Source: Sphingobacterium sp. UBA7855 (GTDB lineage Bacteria; Bacteroidota; Bacteroidia; Sphingobacteriales; Sphingobacteriaceae). From it: a DNA stretch of 64,000 bases. Position numbers and translations under genes: made by a program. This document shows, piece by piece, positions 1-9,146 of the stretch (positions are counted from its first letter, which is position 1; each line of letters begins with the position of its first letter). The notes under the pieces are model-generated. The model saw only the letters and a list, made by a program, of their open reading frames with translations. It had not been told where the DNA came from and did no database searches. Location: assembly GCA_002500745.1 (NCBI GenBank), contig DLST01000014.1:1-64000 (forward strand), written 5' to 3'.

Positions 1-120
1 TCGATTTCCGCGTTTAAAATAGACCCAGCTGGATTTTAGATCCTGCCAGACTTCTCTTAAACCCTTTTTTTTTCAGGGTTCCTTCTTTCGAAGCAACCGT
101 CCCTCCCTTGCGGAGTGGTG

Positions 121-152
121 CAAAGATAGGAAGTTTACAAACAAACTTCCAA
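121..152 (-). promoter_or_regulatory. Strong Bacteroidota-type promoter facing out of the window
   Basis: On the minus strand a TTGG (-33-like, 152-149) is followed after 20 bases by TATCTTTG (128-121), a full match to the Bacteroidota -7 consensus TAnnTTTG. The spacer holds a perfect 8-bp inverted repeat, GGAAGTTT/AAACTTCC (129-136 and 143-150). Transcription would run left, through a GC-rich leader with an AACCC/GGGTT hairpin around 59-81. The gene served lies outside the window. A strong leader like this would fit an rRNA operon, but that is inference. Confidence 0.6.
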
Positions 153-199
153 GCCTTTTGTTCTTATTTATTTCATTTTGGACATAACTCGCTGGAAGG

Positions 200-620
200 A
201 TGGGAGATTATTTTTCAGAAGGCCCCTCCCGGAGGCAATTACAGGGGCAGAGCGCAGATAAAAGAAGCCCCGGGCGGGGGGGCGGGCGGCAGGCAGCTGC
301 GCCAGGACAAAATGGCCCGGGAGGACGAAGCCGGTAGAAGGCGCACCGCGGCACTCATGACCGGTATCTTTTGCAGGTTGCATGCCGTTGGCAGCGCAGC
401 GTTGGCAGCGCAGCATTGTAGGAGCAAATTGTATTACGGTCACCGGGCACTGCAGCGTGGTCTCGTGCTTAGGTTGTATGCCGCAGGCAGCGCAGTGTTA
501 GGCCGGCACCGCAGCATTGTAGAAGCAAATTATATTACTGTCAACGGGCACTACAGGGTGGTCTCTTTCGCAGGTTGTATGCCGCAGGCAGCGCCGGTCT
601 AAACGGCCTGCCGAATGCGT
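200..620. repeat. GC-rich non-coding patch with ~100-bp imperfect tandem repeats
   Basis: This stretch is far richer in G and C than the surrounding DNA. A unit beginning AGGTTGYATGCCG occurs at 375, 471 and 572, so spacings are 96 and 101 bp. A second block, GCAGCATTGTAGRAGCAAATT, occurs at 410 and 511. That makes two full copies and the start of a third. The period is not a multiple of three and the two strands carry overlapping open frames, so I treat it as non-coding. Origin unknown; it may be a decayed repeat element or transferred DNA. Confidence 0.65.
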
Positions 621-663
621 AATATAGGACGGCCGATCGAAGGCATCAAAGACGCTACCATGT

Positions 664-761
664 TATAGCTTAGTTTAGGGTTTACTTAGGGTTTAGTTAG
701 GGTTTGTTTAGGTTTAGTATAGGTACAACCTATACTAAACCTAAGCTAAGGCTAAGCTATA
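664..761. repeat. 11-bp TTAGGGTTT tandem repeat embedded in nested inverted repeats
   Basis: TTAGGGTTT recurs at 675, 686 and 697, exactly 11 bp apart, with a degenerate fourth copy at 708. The fourth copy is the left arm of a perfect 16-bp inverted repeat, 708-723 against 729-744, with a 5-base loop. An outer 10-bp pair, TATAGCTTAG (664-673) and CTAAGCTATA (752-761), encloses everything. No run of T follows, so it is not a classic terminator. Function unknown. Confidence 0.75.
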
Positions 762-1064
762 GGTAAACAAATTCTACACTAAGGAATAAGACGAGTAGAA
801 TCGATAAAGCATTTAGTTGAAACATCGTACCTAACCGTAATGTGGGCAACCTCTCATCAAGCAAATGTATTATACGGAAATACTATTGGATTACCCATCT
901 GATCATACCAATAATGTATTTATTATAGCGTATAGAATTAATCGCTACCTGAATAGCTCTTTTTTCTGTAAATTTGATGTAGGATAATAAATAATAAGGA
1001 GGTCTTATTTTTAAGAAATTAAAGAGATTAGATACTTTTATTCGAAATAAAATCATATTGATCC
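762..1064. other. Intergenic stretch before the HD/Pycsar-like gene
   Basis: About 300 AT-rich bases with no supportable gene. A weak inverted pair, AATACTATTGG (around 880) and CCAATAATGTATT (around 907), is visible. A TACTTTTA at 1033-1040, resembling a -7 box, lies about 25 bases before the ATG at 1065 and may be the promoter of that gene. Confidence 0.4.
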
Positions 1065-2237
1065 ATGATAGATTATGCTCAGCTTTTAAAACAGGTAGAA
1101 GAATATGCTGAAAATTATATTACAGAAAATATTTCAGTCTGCCACTGCTTCCATAATACGATACACACACGTTCCGTTGTAAGTGCGGCGGAGGAAATTT
1201 TGCGGTATTACCAATTAGGAGCGGAGGAGCACTTTATTGTTATTAGCGCAGCCTACTTTCATGATCTTGGGTACGTTCAATCCGACAATGCCATTGGCCA
1301 TGAAAAGAGAAGTGTCGAAATTGCCTTGGAATTTCTGAGAGAAAAAGCTGTACCGCAGGGCGTACAGGAAAAAATTAAAGGTTGTATTTTAGCAACTCGA
1401 ATGCCTCAGGATCCGACAAACCTGCTTGAGCAAATTCTCTGCGATGCTGACTTATTTCATTTTGGAAGTGATGATTTTGTTACTAGAAATAAACTTATGA
1501 AAGCAGAAGCGGAAGCGGTGTTAGGAAAAGAGATTGACAAAGATGTATGGCGAGCCGGTACGATAAAACTCCTAATGAGCCATCATTACCATACTGAATA
1601 TGCACAACAAAAGCTTAATGCCAAAAAGGAGATGAATTTAAAGGAACTGGAAAAAAAACAAGAGAAATCCATCAAGAAAAACAAAGAAGATAAGAAAGAC
1701 AAAGAGAAAAGTGGCAAGCCTGAACGCGGAATAGAGACTATGTTCCGGATTACTTCATCAAACAATCAACGATTAAGTGATATGGCAGACAATAAGGCTA
1801 ATATTTTATTAACCGTCAATTCTATAATCCTTTCTGTCGTCATTGCAGTTTTATTTCGAAAACTAGATGCAAACGAACACCTTATTATCCCAACAATTAT
1901 ATTAACAACTGCAGTGGTAGCTACCATGGTCATGGCTATACTCTCTACAATTCCTAAAATTCCATCCGGTAAATTTTCAAAAGACGAAATCCAACAAAAA
2001 TCAGTCAATCTGCTCTTTTTTGGTAATTTTTACAAAATGAAACTCGATGACTACAATGAGGGTATGCAGAAGGTAATGGTCGATTCGGAATTTCTATATG
2101 GCATGCTTACCAAGGATGTTTATTCGCAAGGTGTGGTATTAGGCCGAAAATACAAACTTCTACGATACGCATATGGAGTTTTTATGTTTGGACTTGTGAT
2201 ATCAGTCGTTTCTTTTATCGGAGCCACCCTACTTTAA
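1065..2237 (+). CDS. HD-domain protein fused to a Pycsar-effector-like (DUF5706) membrane domain
   Basis: The 390-residue protein has two halves. Residues 1-180 look like an HD phosphohydrolase domain: H34, the H66-D67 pair in FHDLGY and D127 in CDADLF are in the expected order for metal binding. A very lysine-rich, probably coiled linker spans about 183-220. Residues 226-390 start with FRITSSNNQRLSDMADNKAN, the signature of the Pycsar system effector family, then two close transmembrane segments (about 247-264 and 274-294) and a last one at about 369-389. In Pycsar, related membrane effectors respond to cyclic UMP or CMP made by a partner cyclase and damage the inner membrane. No cyclase lies nearby; the next gene is polyphosphate kinase. 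The HD half may hydrolyse a nucleotide, which would make this a regulated or self-limiting effector, or a housekeeping relative. The architecture is clear; the role is inference. Confidence 0.75.
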   Translation: MIDYAQLLKQVEEYAENYITENISVCHCFHNTIHTRSVVSAAEEILRYYQLGAEEHFIVISAAYFHDLGYVQSDNAIGHEKRSVEIALEFLREKAVPQGVQEKIKGCILATRMPQDPTNLLEQILCDADLFHFGSDDFVTRNKLMKAEAEAVLGKEIDKDVWRAGTIKLLMSHHYHTEYAQQKLNAKKEMNLKELEKKQEKSIKKNKEDKKDKEKSGKPERGIETMFRITSSNNQRLSDMADNKANILLTVNSIILSVVIAVLFRKLDANEHLIIPTIILTTAVVATMVMAILSTIPKIPSGKFSKDEIQQKSVNLLFFGNFYKMKLDDYNEGMQKVMVDSEFLYGMLTKDVYSQGVVLGRKYKLLRYAYGVFMFGLVISVVSFIGATLL

Positions 2238-2398
2238 TTTCCGATAAAGACCGACTTAGTTCCTCATAATCAAAAATTCATGTACTTTCTTTTATTTTAT
2301 CCAAAAAGTCCAATGAATTCAATCATTAGCTTAAAATAGACCGACATCAAGTATCGATGTTTTCCCAAATAGACTGCTATAACAAAAAAAGTATACGG

Positions 2399-4438
2399 AT
2401 GATGATGAAAGATCTTTATATAAACAGAGACATTAGCTGGTTATCGTTTAATGATAGGGTTCTTGACCAAGCTGGTCGTCAAGAGGTCCCTCTATTGGAA
2501 AAACTGCAATTTCTAGCTATTTTTTCATCCAATCTGGATGAATTTTATCGCGTTAGAATGCCTGTACTGATGGCTGGAAAAAAAATAATAAAACAAAATC
2601 CGAAAGAGCTCATCCCTAACATAGACATCGCTACATATAAAAAAGCGTCAAAATTCATACACAAACAACAGGAAAAATTCGGGCTCTTACTCACTGATAT
2701 TATTCAAGAATTAGCGAAAGAAAGTATATTTTTTATTTACAACCAAGCTATCCCCGAAGAAATAAAGGGCCTAACTGCACACTATTTTTTCAATACAATT
2801 GCTTCCTATCTGCAAATTATCCCGATCGATGATACGTCATTTTTTCCAGACAATAATCAGCTATACTTCGTCGTTGAGGATGAAAATACAGGAGCAGCAA
2901 CATTTCTAAATATCCCATCAAACTATATTGGTCGATTTTTCACCTGCGAGACCAACAACGGCAAATATGTTGTCCTAATAGATGATATAATCAAAGCATT
3001 TCTGCCCATGGCTATACGAAATTTATCATTAAGTTTCTATTCCTTTAAAATCACAAGAGATGCCGAGTTAAATCTTCAAGACGAATTTGAAGGAGATATT
3101 GCACAGAAAATCGAATCGGAGGTCAACAAACGTGATCTTGGCTATGCGACGCGCTTTCTCTATCAACCTAATCTACCAGAGCGGCTAATTGAAAGACTTG
3201 CAACCTTATTCGACCTACGGAAAAGTAGCATTGTTAAAGGCGGAAACTACCACAACTTGAAGGACCTCTTCTCATTCCCAATTAAAATAGAGAACCTTTT
3301 GTATCCGAAACAACTACAAATCAATACCGATAACAATTTCGAAGAATCTATCTTTGATCAAATAGACCGGGAAGATATGTTGATCTGTACTCCCTATGAA
3401 TCGTTCGACCCCATACTGCGTTTTTTTAACGAGGCTGCGATAGATCCAACCGTAGACGAGATTTACACAACCTTATACCGAATAGCAGGCGATTCGCGTA
3501 TTGCACAAGCATTAGCTACCGCAGCGAAAAATGGAAAACAGGTCAATGTATTTGTAGAATTGAAAGCGCGCTTTGATGAAGCTAATAATATACATTGGTC
3601 TCGACTGATGAAAGAAAACGGCGTAAAAATCACCTACAGTATCCCAAACTTAAAAGTTCACGCCAAAATAGCACTGGTCAAACGTCAGGCAGGCCGACAA
3701 AGTGCTTTACTGGGTACGGGAAATCTAAATGAAAAAACAGCTAAGGTTTATACAGACTATTTCCTTATCACTTCTCATAAGCTGCTGACCGACGAATTAA
3801 ATTTGCTATTTGAGTTTCTTCCGGCACGAAGGAAACCCCACAACCCAAATGAACTATCATTTGACCATCTACTAGTAGCACAGTTCAACCTCAAGCTTAC
3901 GTTTTTAGAGCTGATTGACCAAGCCATCCATGCAGCTCAAGCTGGAGCTCCAGCAACAATAAAAATTAAATTAAACAATCTGGAAGAAGAATCGTTAATC
4001 AACAAATTATATGAAGCGAGCAGGGCAGGGGTAAAGCTAGAGTTGTTGATCAGGGGTATCTGCAGACTAAAACCGCAGGTACCGGGACTAAGTGAAAACA
4101 TCACCGTGAAAAGGATTGTAGGAAGATATTTAGAACACGGAAGAATATTTATTTTTCAATATCAGACCCAAACGCTCGTTTATCTCGGCTCATCAGACTG
4201 GATGAACCGCAACATTTACCGCCGTATAGAAACTTGCTTTCCGCTGCTTGATCCGGCATTGGCACGTCAAATACAAGAGATGTTTGATATCCAGTTTTCG
4301 GACGACACCGAAGCTACATTACTGAATGACAAGGGGCAAAACCAAGCGATAGAAACACAGCATAAAAATGTTTCGCAACAGCAAATCCCTGATTATTTAA
4401 AAGCTAAAATGGAACAGTGTACCTATTCAATTAAGTAA
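2399..4438 (+). CDS. ppk1: Polyphosphate kinase 1
   Basis: Makes inorganic polyphosphate reversibly from the gamma phosphate of ATP. The N-terminus DLYINRDISWLSFNDRVL and the SNLDEFYRVRM segment are typical of the PPK1 N-terminal domain. NLKVHAKIALV contains the histidine that becomes phosphorylated, and YLEHGRIFIF carries the second conserved histidine. The ~680-residue length matches the family. The open frame extends up to 2357, but three consecutive ATG codons at 2399, 2402 and 2405 sit just before the conserved start, so I place the start there. The gene follows the HD/Pycsar-like gene by about 160 bases on the same strand; a functional link is possible but unproven. Confidence 0.93.
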   Translation: MMMKDLYINRDISWLSFNDRVLDQAGRQEVPLLEKLQFLAIFSSNLDEFYRVRMPVLMAGKKIIKQNPKELIPNIDIATYKKASKFIHKQQEKFGLLLTDIIQELAKESIFFIYNQAIPEEIKGLTAHYFFNTIASYLQIIPIDDTSFFPDNNQLYFVVEDENTGAATFLNIPSNYIGRFFTCETNNGKYVVLIDDIIKAFLPMAIRNLSLSFYSFKITRDAELNLQDEFEGDIAQKIESEVNKRDLGYATRFLYQPNLPERLIERLATLFDLRKSSIVKGGNYHNLKDLFSFPIKIENLLYPKQLQINTDNNFEESIFDQIDREDMLICTPYESFDPILRFFNEAAIDPTVDEIYTTLYRIAGDSRIAQALATAAKNGKQVNVFVELKARFDEANNIHWSRLMKENGVKITYSIPNLKVHAKIALVKRQAGRQSALLGTGNLNEKTAKVYTDYFLITSHKLLTDELNLLFEFLPARRKPHNPNELSFDHLLVAQFNLKLTFLELIDQAIHAAQAGAPATIKIKLNNLEEESLINKLYEASRAGVKLELLIRGICRLKPQVPGLSENITVKRIVGRYLEHGRIFIFQYQTQTLVYLGSSDWMNRNIYRRIETCFPLLDPALARQIQEMFDIQFSDDTEATLLNDKGQNQAIETQHKNVSQQQIPDYLKAKMEQCTYSIK

Positions 4439-4544
4439 TTCATAATAACATACGTAATTTGAAAGTCCGAGACTAAAAACATGGTATCTAAATTTGTTCT
4501 GAAAGGCCCCCGAAAGCATCAAATGAAAACATACTAATAGAAAT

Positions 4545-5438
4545 ATGAAAAAAACCACCCTACATACAACTGCTATCTTAAGTCTATTATCGGCTATTTT
4601 ACTTGCCTGCAACCCAAATAATACAACCAAAGAAAACAGCAACAAGCTAGCTTATGTTCAAGCTGAAAAATCACTAAGCATTCCCTACACATTATCTTCG
4701 GGCAGCAAGATGAGTTTACCTAACGAATTACTGGAAATATCAGGGATCACCTTTCTTCCGGGGCAGGATGATGATATTTATGCCATTCAGGATGAACAGG
4801 GCTTTCTATATAAGTTTAACCAGCCCACACAAAAAGTCACCTTCACCCCTTTTGGGAAAGATGGCGACTATGAAGATATCTCGATAAGCAATACACATTT
4901 CTTTATCTTAAAGAGTAATGGCAGCATATATTCTTTTCCTATTGCAGAAAAGGATAATATAAAAAATGTTTTCGAACAGAAGAATTTACTTCCAAAAGGA
5001 GAATACGAAGGGCTTTTTATCGATCGCGAAAGTAACCAGGCATATGTATTATGTAAGGAATGCAAGGTCGATAGAAAGCAGCCACAAACCTCTGGATACA
5101 TCTTTTCAATTGACGAAAACAGTCAATTCCAGCCGAAAGGAGAATTTTCAATTCAGCTTGATGAGCTTCGTGCTTTTGATACTAAAATCAAAAAGACCTT
5201 TAAACCATCAGCTTTAGCAAAAAAAGCGGATAGTAAAGAGTGGTACATCTTATCTTCGGTAGACAAAGCTCTTGTTGTGACGGATGAGAATTTTCGTGTA
5301 AAATCGCTCTTTCCATTAGACCGGAAGATCTTTCCTCAACCCGAAGGTATTAACTTTGATTCTAAACTGAATCTTTATGTCAGCAGCGAAGCTGGCAATC
5401 AGGATAAAGGGATCATTTATAAATTTGAAAAACAATAG
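4545..5438 (+). CDS. SdiA-regulated-type beta-propeller lipoprotein
   Basis: The 297-residue protein begins with a lipoprotein signal: MKKTT then a hydrophobic run ending LLAC, with C22 as the lipidated cysteine. The body has repeats in which ISGITF, DIYAIQDEQGFLYKF, GDYEDISI, EGLFIDRE and PEGINFDSKLNLYV recur at regular spacing. This is the pattern of the SdiA-regulated / esterase-like beta-propeller family, whose biochemical function is not settled. It is probably held at the outer or inner membrane facing the periplasm. The next gene starts 2 bases after its stop, so the two are surely cotranscribed. Confidence 0.7.
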   Translation: MKKTTLHTTAILSLLSAILLACNPNNTTKENSNKLAYVQAEKSLSIPYTLSSGSKMSLPNELLEISGITFLPGQDDDIYAIQDEQGFLYKFNQPTQKVTFTPFGKDGDYEDISISNTHFFILKSNGSIYSFPIAEKDNIKNVFEQKNLLPKGEYEGLFIDRESNQAYVLCKECKVDRKQPQTSGYIFSIDENSQFQPKGEFSIQLDELRAFDTKIKKTFKPSALAKKADSKEWYILSSVDKALVVTDENFRVKSLFPLDRKIFPQPEGINFDSKLNLYVSSEAGNQDKGIIYKFEKQ

Positions 5439-5440
5439 GC

Positions 5441-8041
5441 ATGCAAAAGGTCGTACCATTCTTTCTTATTTTTCTTGTTAGTCATGCTTATTCACAGCAA
5501 AAGCATACAGGGTTGCATACGAATCAGGGCACACCCTTTGCTCAAACCTTCATTAAGGACAGTATAAATGTCATAGCAAACGCAAAATATGGTAAAGCCA
5601 GTAAATTTAAAAAGTTCTTCCTCGGCGAAAACTACCGCAAAGAATGGGCTGCAGAAACCACTCTGCCCTTGATTCAACTTTCCACATTATATGGCGGTTT
5701 GCGTCCTGTTAAACAAGGCGGTGGGATGCAATCGGTTTCTTTAAGGCTAATAGATTCTATGGGAAGGGAATGGGCGCTGCGATCGGTCAATAAAAGAACT
5801 GAATCCCTTATACCGGAAGAATTACACGGTACCTTTGTGCAGGATGTATTGGATGACGCCACTAGTGCTCAGCATCCCTATTCCGCGCTGATGATCCCTG
5901 CCTTGGCCAATGCGGTAAACGTCGCACATGCTCATCCCATCATTGGCGTTGTAGCACAAGATAGTCTATTAGGCGAATATGCTCCGCTTTTTGAACATAC
6001 AGTAGCTCTACTGGAGGAGCGTGAACCGCTCGGAGATTCAGACAATAGTCCTAAAACTGTGCGAAAGTTGCAGGAAGATAATGACGACAATTTTAAAGCC
6101 AAAGCGTACCTACGCGCAAGGATGTTGGATGTGCTGGTCAGTGATTGGGACCGACATGAGGATCAATGGCGATGGTACGATGAGAATCAGGATAGCACAG
6201 ATCAGGATAAAGACTATATTCCTATTCCCCGCGATCGCGACCAGGCACTGCGTGTCACGCAAGGTTTTCTAATGAAAGACATCTATCAGCAATTCGTCAA
6301 TCCAGTCATGCAAGGATTCACAACGGGCATTCCCGACATTCGCTATTCTCTTTTCAAATCGCGCTTCTTAAATGCTCATCCGAGCAACCAGCTCTCCCAC
6401 AAGGAATGGACCAAAGAGGTGAAGCAATTTGTTACACGCCTCACAGATTCGGTGTTATGGCAATCCGTACACAGCCTCCCACAGTCGTCCATTACTATTC
6501 GTGGAGAACAAATCTTCAAAACACTTCAAAGCCGCCGTGATGCACTGCCCACTGCGATGGAAGAGTATTACAATTTTATCAATAACATTGTCGATATTCA
6601 TCTCAGCGACAAAAACGAAAAAGTAGAAATATGGAGCACCGGAAGTAAAAACTTAAAAGTCAAAGTTTCGAAGATCAACAAAGTAGGCAAAGTCACCAAA
6701 ACTTTGATGGACAAAACCTACAAAAATACCCTGACAAAAGAGATTCGCCTCTATTTAGGTGATGGAAAAGATTCTGTTTTCATCGACAATGCACAATCTC
6801 CCATCAAACTAAGAATTATAGGCGATAGCACACCAAAGACTTATACTATCAATCAGAGCAGATCAAGGATACAGCTTTACGAAAACACTAAAAATTCTGT
6901 TATGCTCGGTGAAAAGAAGAAAATAAAGCTTCATTATGCCCAAGATAGCATCAACACGCAATTTGTTCCGGTAAACCTCTACAATACCTGGCTTCCCTTG
7001 GTTACTGCAGGCTATAATGCAGACGACGGTATTTCCCTCGGACTCGGAGCAGCTTACACACATCAGCGTGGCTTTAGAAAAAGCCCCTTTAGCTATAGGC
7101 AACAGCTCACCGTAGCAACCGCCTTTCGCACCGGAGCATATAAAATTCACTATAGAGGCGAATGGACTGCTGCCGCCGGCGATGCTGATATAGTTATCGA
7201 TGCCTTAGCGAAAGCTCCCGACAACACACAGAATTTCTTCGGCGTAGGAAATAACTCCCCATTTTTAAAGGAGCAGTATGGTGCAAAATATTACCGAAGT
7301 AGATTTAATATCTTCAATATCAATCCACAGTTAAGATGGAAACCTTCACCCACGCTAAACGTTGCCGTAGGTCCACATATCCAATTTTATCACTTAGATC
7401 CTAATGAGAATGAAGATCGATTTATTCTAAATCCTCAGGCTTTACATTCTTACGATAGCTTGTCAATTACCAAAGACAAAGCTTTTGCAGGTATCAATGC
7501 TTTTTTAACGCAAGACTCACGTAATCGAAAGATTAATCCAAGTAAGGGAATCTATATCAAAGCCGATTTGAATTCTTATTTTGGACTCAATCAGTATTCA
7601 AAAAATTCGGTGCAGTTAAATGCTGCCATCACTGGATATTTTAGTGTACTCCATGAAGGCATTATATTCGCCAACAGAACGGGCGGGGGAGCAGTCGTCG
7701 GAAATCCTACATTCTATCAATATTTATTTCTAGGCGGTCACGAAAACCTTAGAGGGTTTCGCCAATATCGATTTGCAGGACAGCAGATGCTTTATAATAA
7801 TTTGGAGGCACGTCTTAAAATAAAGGATGTCAAGAGCTATGTTCTTCCGGGTGAATTCGGACTCATGGGCATGTACGACATTGGTAAAGTATGGGCAAAA
7901 GGCTATAATAGTGGTAAGTTTCATCAAGGTGTGGGCGGGGGCGTATATTACATCGTCGCAGATGCGCTTCCATTGCATTTTGTGATGACAAGATCGGATG
8001 AAGGCTGGTACCCTTATTTCAGTACAGGTTTCCGCTTCTAA
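5441..8041 (+). CDS. BamA/TamA-like outer membrane barrel with a kinase-like N-terminal region
   Basis: The 866-residue protein has a signal peptide (cleavage near SHAYSQ) and a C-terminal beta-barrel of about 350 residues ending in the aromatic FRF typical of outer membrane proteins. The barrel includes FLGGHENLRGFRQYRF, matching the surface antigen D15/BamA strand region. There are no obvious POTRA repeats. Instead, residues 100-280 contain WALRSVNK (K118), then LVSDWDRHEDQWRW (D235, D237, H239) and PIPRDRDQAL (D265, D267). That order resembles the lysine, catalytic loop and metal-binding aspartate of atypical kinases such as HipA, CotH or FAM20. The barrel call is firm; the kinase-like reading is my inference. 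Confidence 0.75.
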   Translation: MQKVVPFFLIFLVSHAYSQQKHTGLHTNQGTPFAQTFIKDSINVIANAKYGKASKFKKFFLGENYRKEWAAETTLPLIQLSTLYGGLRPVKQGGGMQSVSLRLIDSMGREWALRSVNKRTESLIPEELHGTFVQDVLDDATSAQHPYSALMIPALANAVNVAHAHPIIGVVAQDSLLGEYAPLFEHTVALLEEREPLGDSDNSPKTVRKLQEDNDDNFKAKAYLRARMLDVLVSDWDRHEDQWRWYDENQDSTDQDKDYIPIPRDRDQALRVTQGFLMKDIYQQFVNPVMQGFTTGIPDIRYSLFKSRFLNAHPSNQLSHKEWTKEVKQFVTRLTDSVLWQSVHSLPQSSITIRGEQIFKTLQSRRDALPTAMEEYYNFINNIVDIHLSDKNEKVEIWSTGSKNLKVKVSKINKVGKVTKTLMDKTYKNTLTKEIRLYLGDGKDSVFIDNAQSPIKLRIIGDSTPKTYTINQSRSRIQLYENTKNSVMLGEKKKIKLHYAQDSINTQFVPVNLYNTWLPLVTAGYNADDGISLGLGAAYTHQRGFRKSPFSYRQQLTVATAFRTGAYKIHYRGEWTAAAGDADIVIDALAKAPDNTQNFFGVGNNSPFLKEQYGAKYYRSRFNIFNINPQLRWKPSPTLNVAVGPHIQFYHLDPNENEDRFILNPQALHSYDSLSITKDKAFAGINAFLTQDSRNRKINPSKGIYIKADLNSYFGLNQYSKNSVQLNAAITGYFSVLHEGIIFANRTGGGAVVGNPTFYQYLFLGGHENLRGFRQYRFAGQQMLYNNLEARLKIKDVKSYVLPGEFGLMGMYDIGKVWAKGYNSGKFHQGVGGGVYYIVADALPLHFVMTRSDEGWYPYFSTGFRF

Positions 8042-8389
8042 AATTCTAAATCCATCATTCCGCTCTTTCCATTGGAACGAACCAAAAAAAACAGCATGTC
8101 AATGGTAATTTTTTTGCAAATGTATTTATCAGAAGAAATTCTGGAAGATCTGAATGTTATCTATACATGCCATCTACGATACGGACACCATTGCGTGGAT
8201 CATCGAACACTTATGATTAGAGGATGTACAAGACCCTACCAGCCTAAAAGCAATTTGCTTCAGGTGAATTTAACCTATCAGAATTTCTCTTAAATTTGTC
8301 CAGGGAAGGGAAATTTTTCCAATTGGGAGTGCTTCTTTATAATGCGGCACCAACTGGAGCTTAAATGAAAACTACTTAAAAGGATTACC
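8042..8389. other. Intergenic gap, no convincing gene
   Basis: A 73-codon open frame exists at 8072-8293, but its composition is unlike a real protein and I recognise no family. A second short frame reads DTDTIAWIIEHL before a stop, which could be debris of an old gene. I see no terminator or RNA gene here. Confidence 0.4.
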
Positions 8390-9001
8390 ATGATTACAGA
8401 TGCCAACTATTTTTATCTAAGCGATTTGCTTGGCACTTTATTTTTTGCAATATCAGGTACCCTGTCAGCAAAACGTAAGGATATTGATATTTTTGGAGCG
8501 GCCTTTTTAGGTTTTGTTACGGCCATTGGTGGGGGATCTATGCGGGACATTTTTTTAAATCTGCGCCCAGTCTGGGTAAATGACAGCAATTATCTCATTG
8601 CTATCTTCATCGGAATTTTAATCGCCATTATTTTCAATAGACAATTGTATGGTTATTATCGTACATTAACACTTTTTGATGCCATCGGAATTAGCTTTTT
8701 TACCATATTAGGGGTGCAAAAATCACTCAACTACGAGAGTAATACCTATGCTGCCATTATCTTTGGAATGTTTACCGCAGTATGTGGAGGCATGACACGC
8801 GATGTCCTCTTAAATGAGACACCGCTCATTTTTAAGAAAGAAGTATATGCTACCGCCTGTTTAGGTGGTGGCCTCATATATATTTTATTGGTGCATCTTG
8901 ATCTCGATGTTTCATGGGCAGCCTTTATCGGAGCTGCAGTTGTATTTTTTATACGAATGACAGCCGTTAAATATCGTTTATACTTACCTCGCCTGGATTG
9001 A
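8390..9001 (+). CDS. Trimeric intracellular cation (TRIC) channel family protein
   Basis: The 203-residue protein is almost wholly hydrophobic, with seven likely transmembrane segments. It has two related halves, each with a glycine-rich signature: GFVTAIGGGSMRD in the first and GMFTAVCGGMTRD in the second. This doubled GG-x-x-RD layout defines the UPF0126/YadS family, related to eukaryotic TRIC channels, and length is normal. Homologues conduct cations in the inner membrane; some bacterial members have been linked to glycine or other solute movement. It is a single gene ending before the bidirectional terminator shared with the deformylase gene. Confidence 0.88.
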   Translation: MITDANYFYLSDLLGTLFFAISGTLSAKRKDIDIFGAAFLGFVTAIGGGSMRDIFLNLRPVWVNDSNYLIAIFIGILIAIIFNRQLYGYYRTLTLFDAIGISFFTILGVQKSLNYESNTYAAIIFGMFTAVCGGMTRDVLLNETPLIFKKEVYATACLGGGLIYILLVHLDLDVSWAAFIGAAVVFFIRMTAVKYRLYLPRLD

Positions 9002-9146
9002 GTGGACCCCCTTACACCGCTTAAATTACCTGTAGGAGATGCTGATGAATTATTTATTCGGTTTCAACAGTAAATTGTAAAGAAGAATGAAACGATTGAA
9101 TCTTGTGCTTATAAACTCCAGCCGCTAAACAAGGAGACGTGATAAA

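Noticed and set aside
1..120. rRNA operon inside the window
   Set aside because: Only a possible leader is seen; no 16S sequence lies in the window.
108..602. 164-codon frame and opposite frames in the GC-rich patch
   Set aside because: Spans repeats whose spacing is not a multiple of three; frames on both strands are open only because of high GC; no recognisable protein.
675..716. Telomere-like TTAGGG repeat as a sign of a linear replicon end
   Set aside because: The repeat is only four short copies inside a circular-looking gene context, and the sequence continues normally to either side.
1065..4438. A complete Pycsar phage-defence operon
   Set aside because: Only an effector-like half is present. 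No pyrimidine cyclase gene lies in the neighbourhood, so I do not call a system.
8072..8293. 73-codon frame after the barrel protein gene
   Set aside because: No family, odd composition, no promoter or coupling; likely chance.
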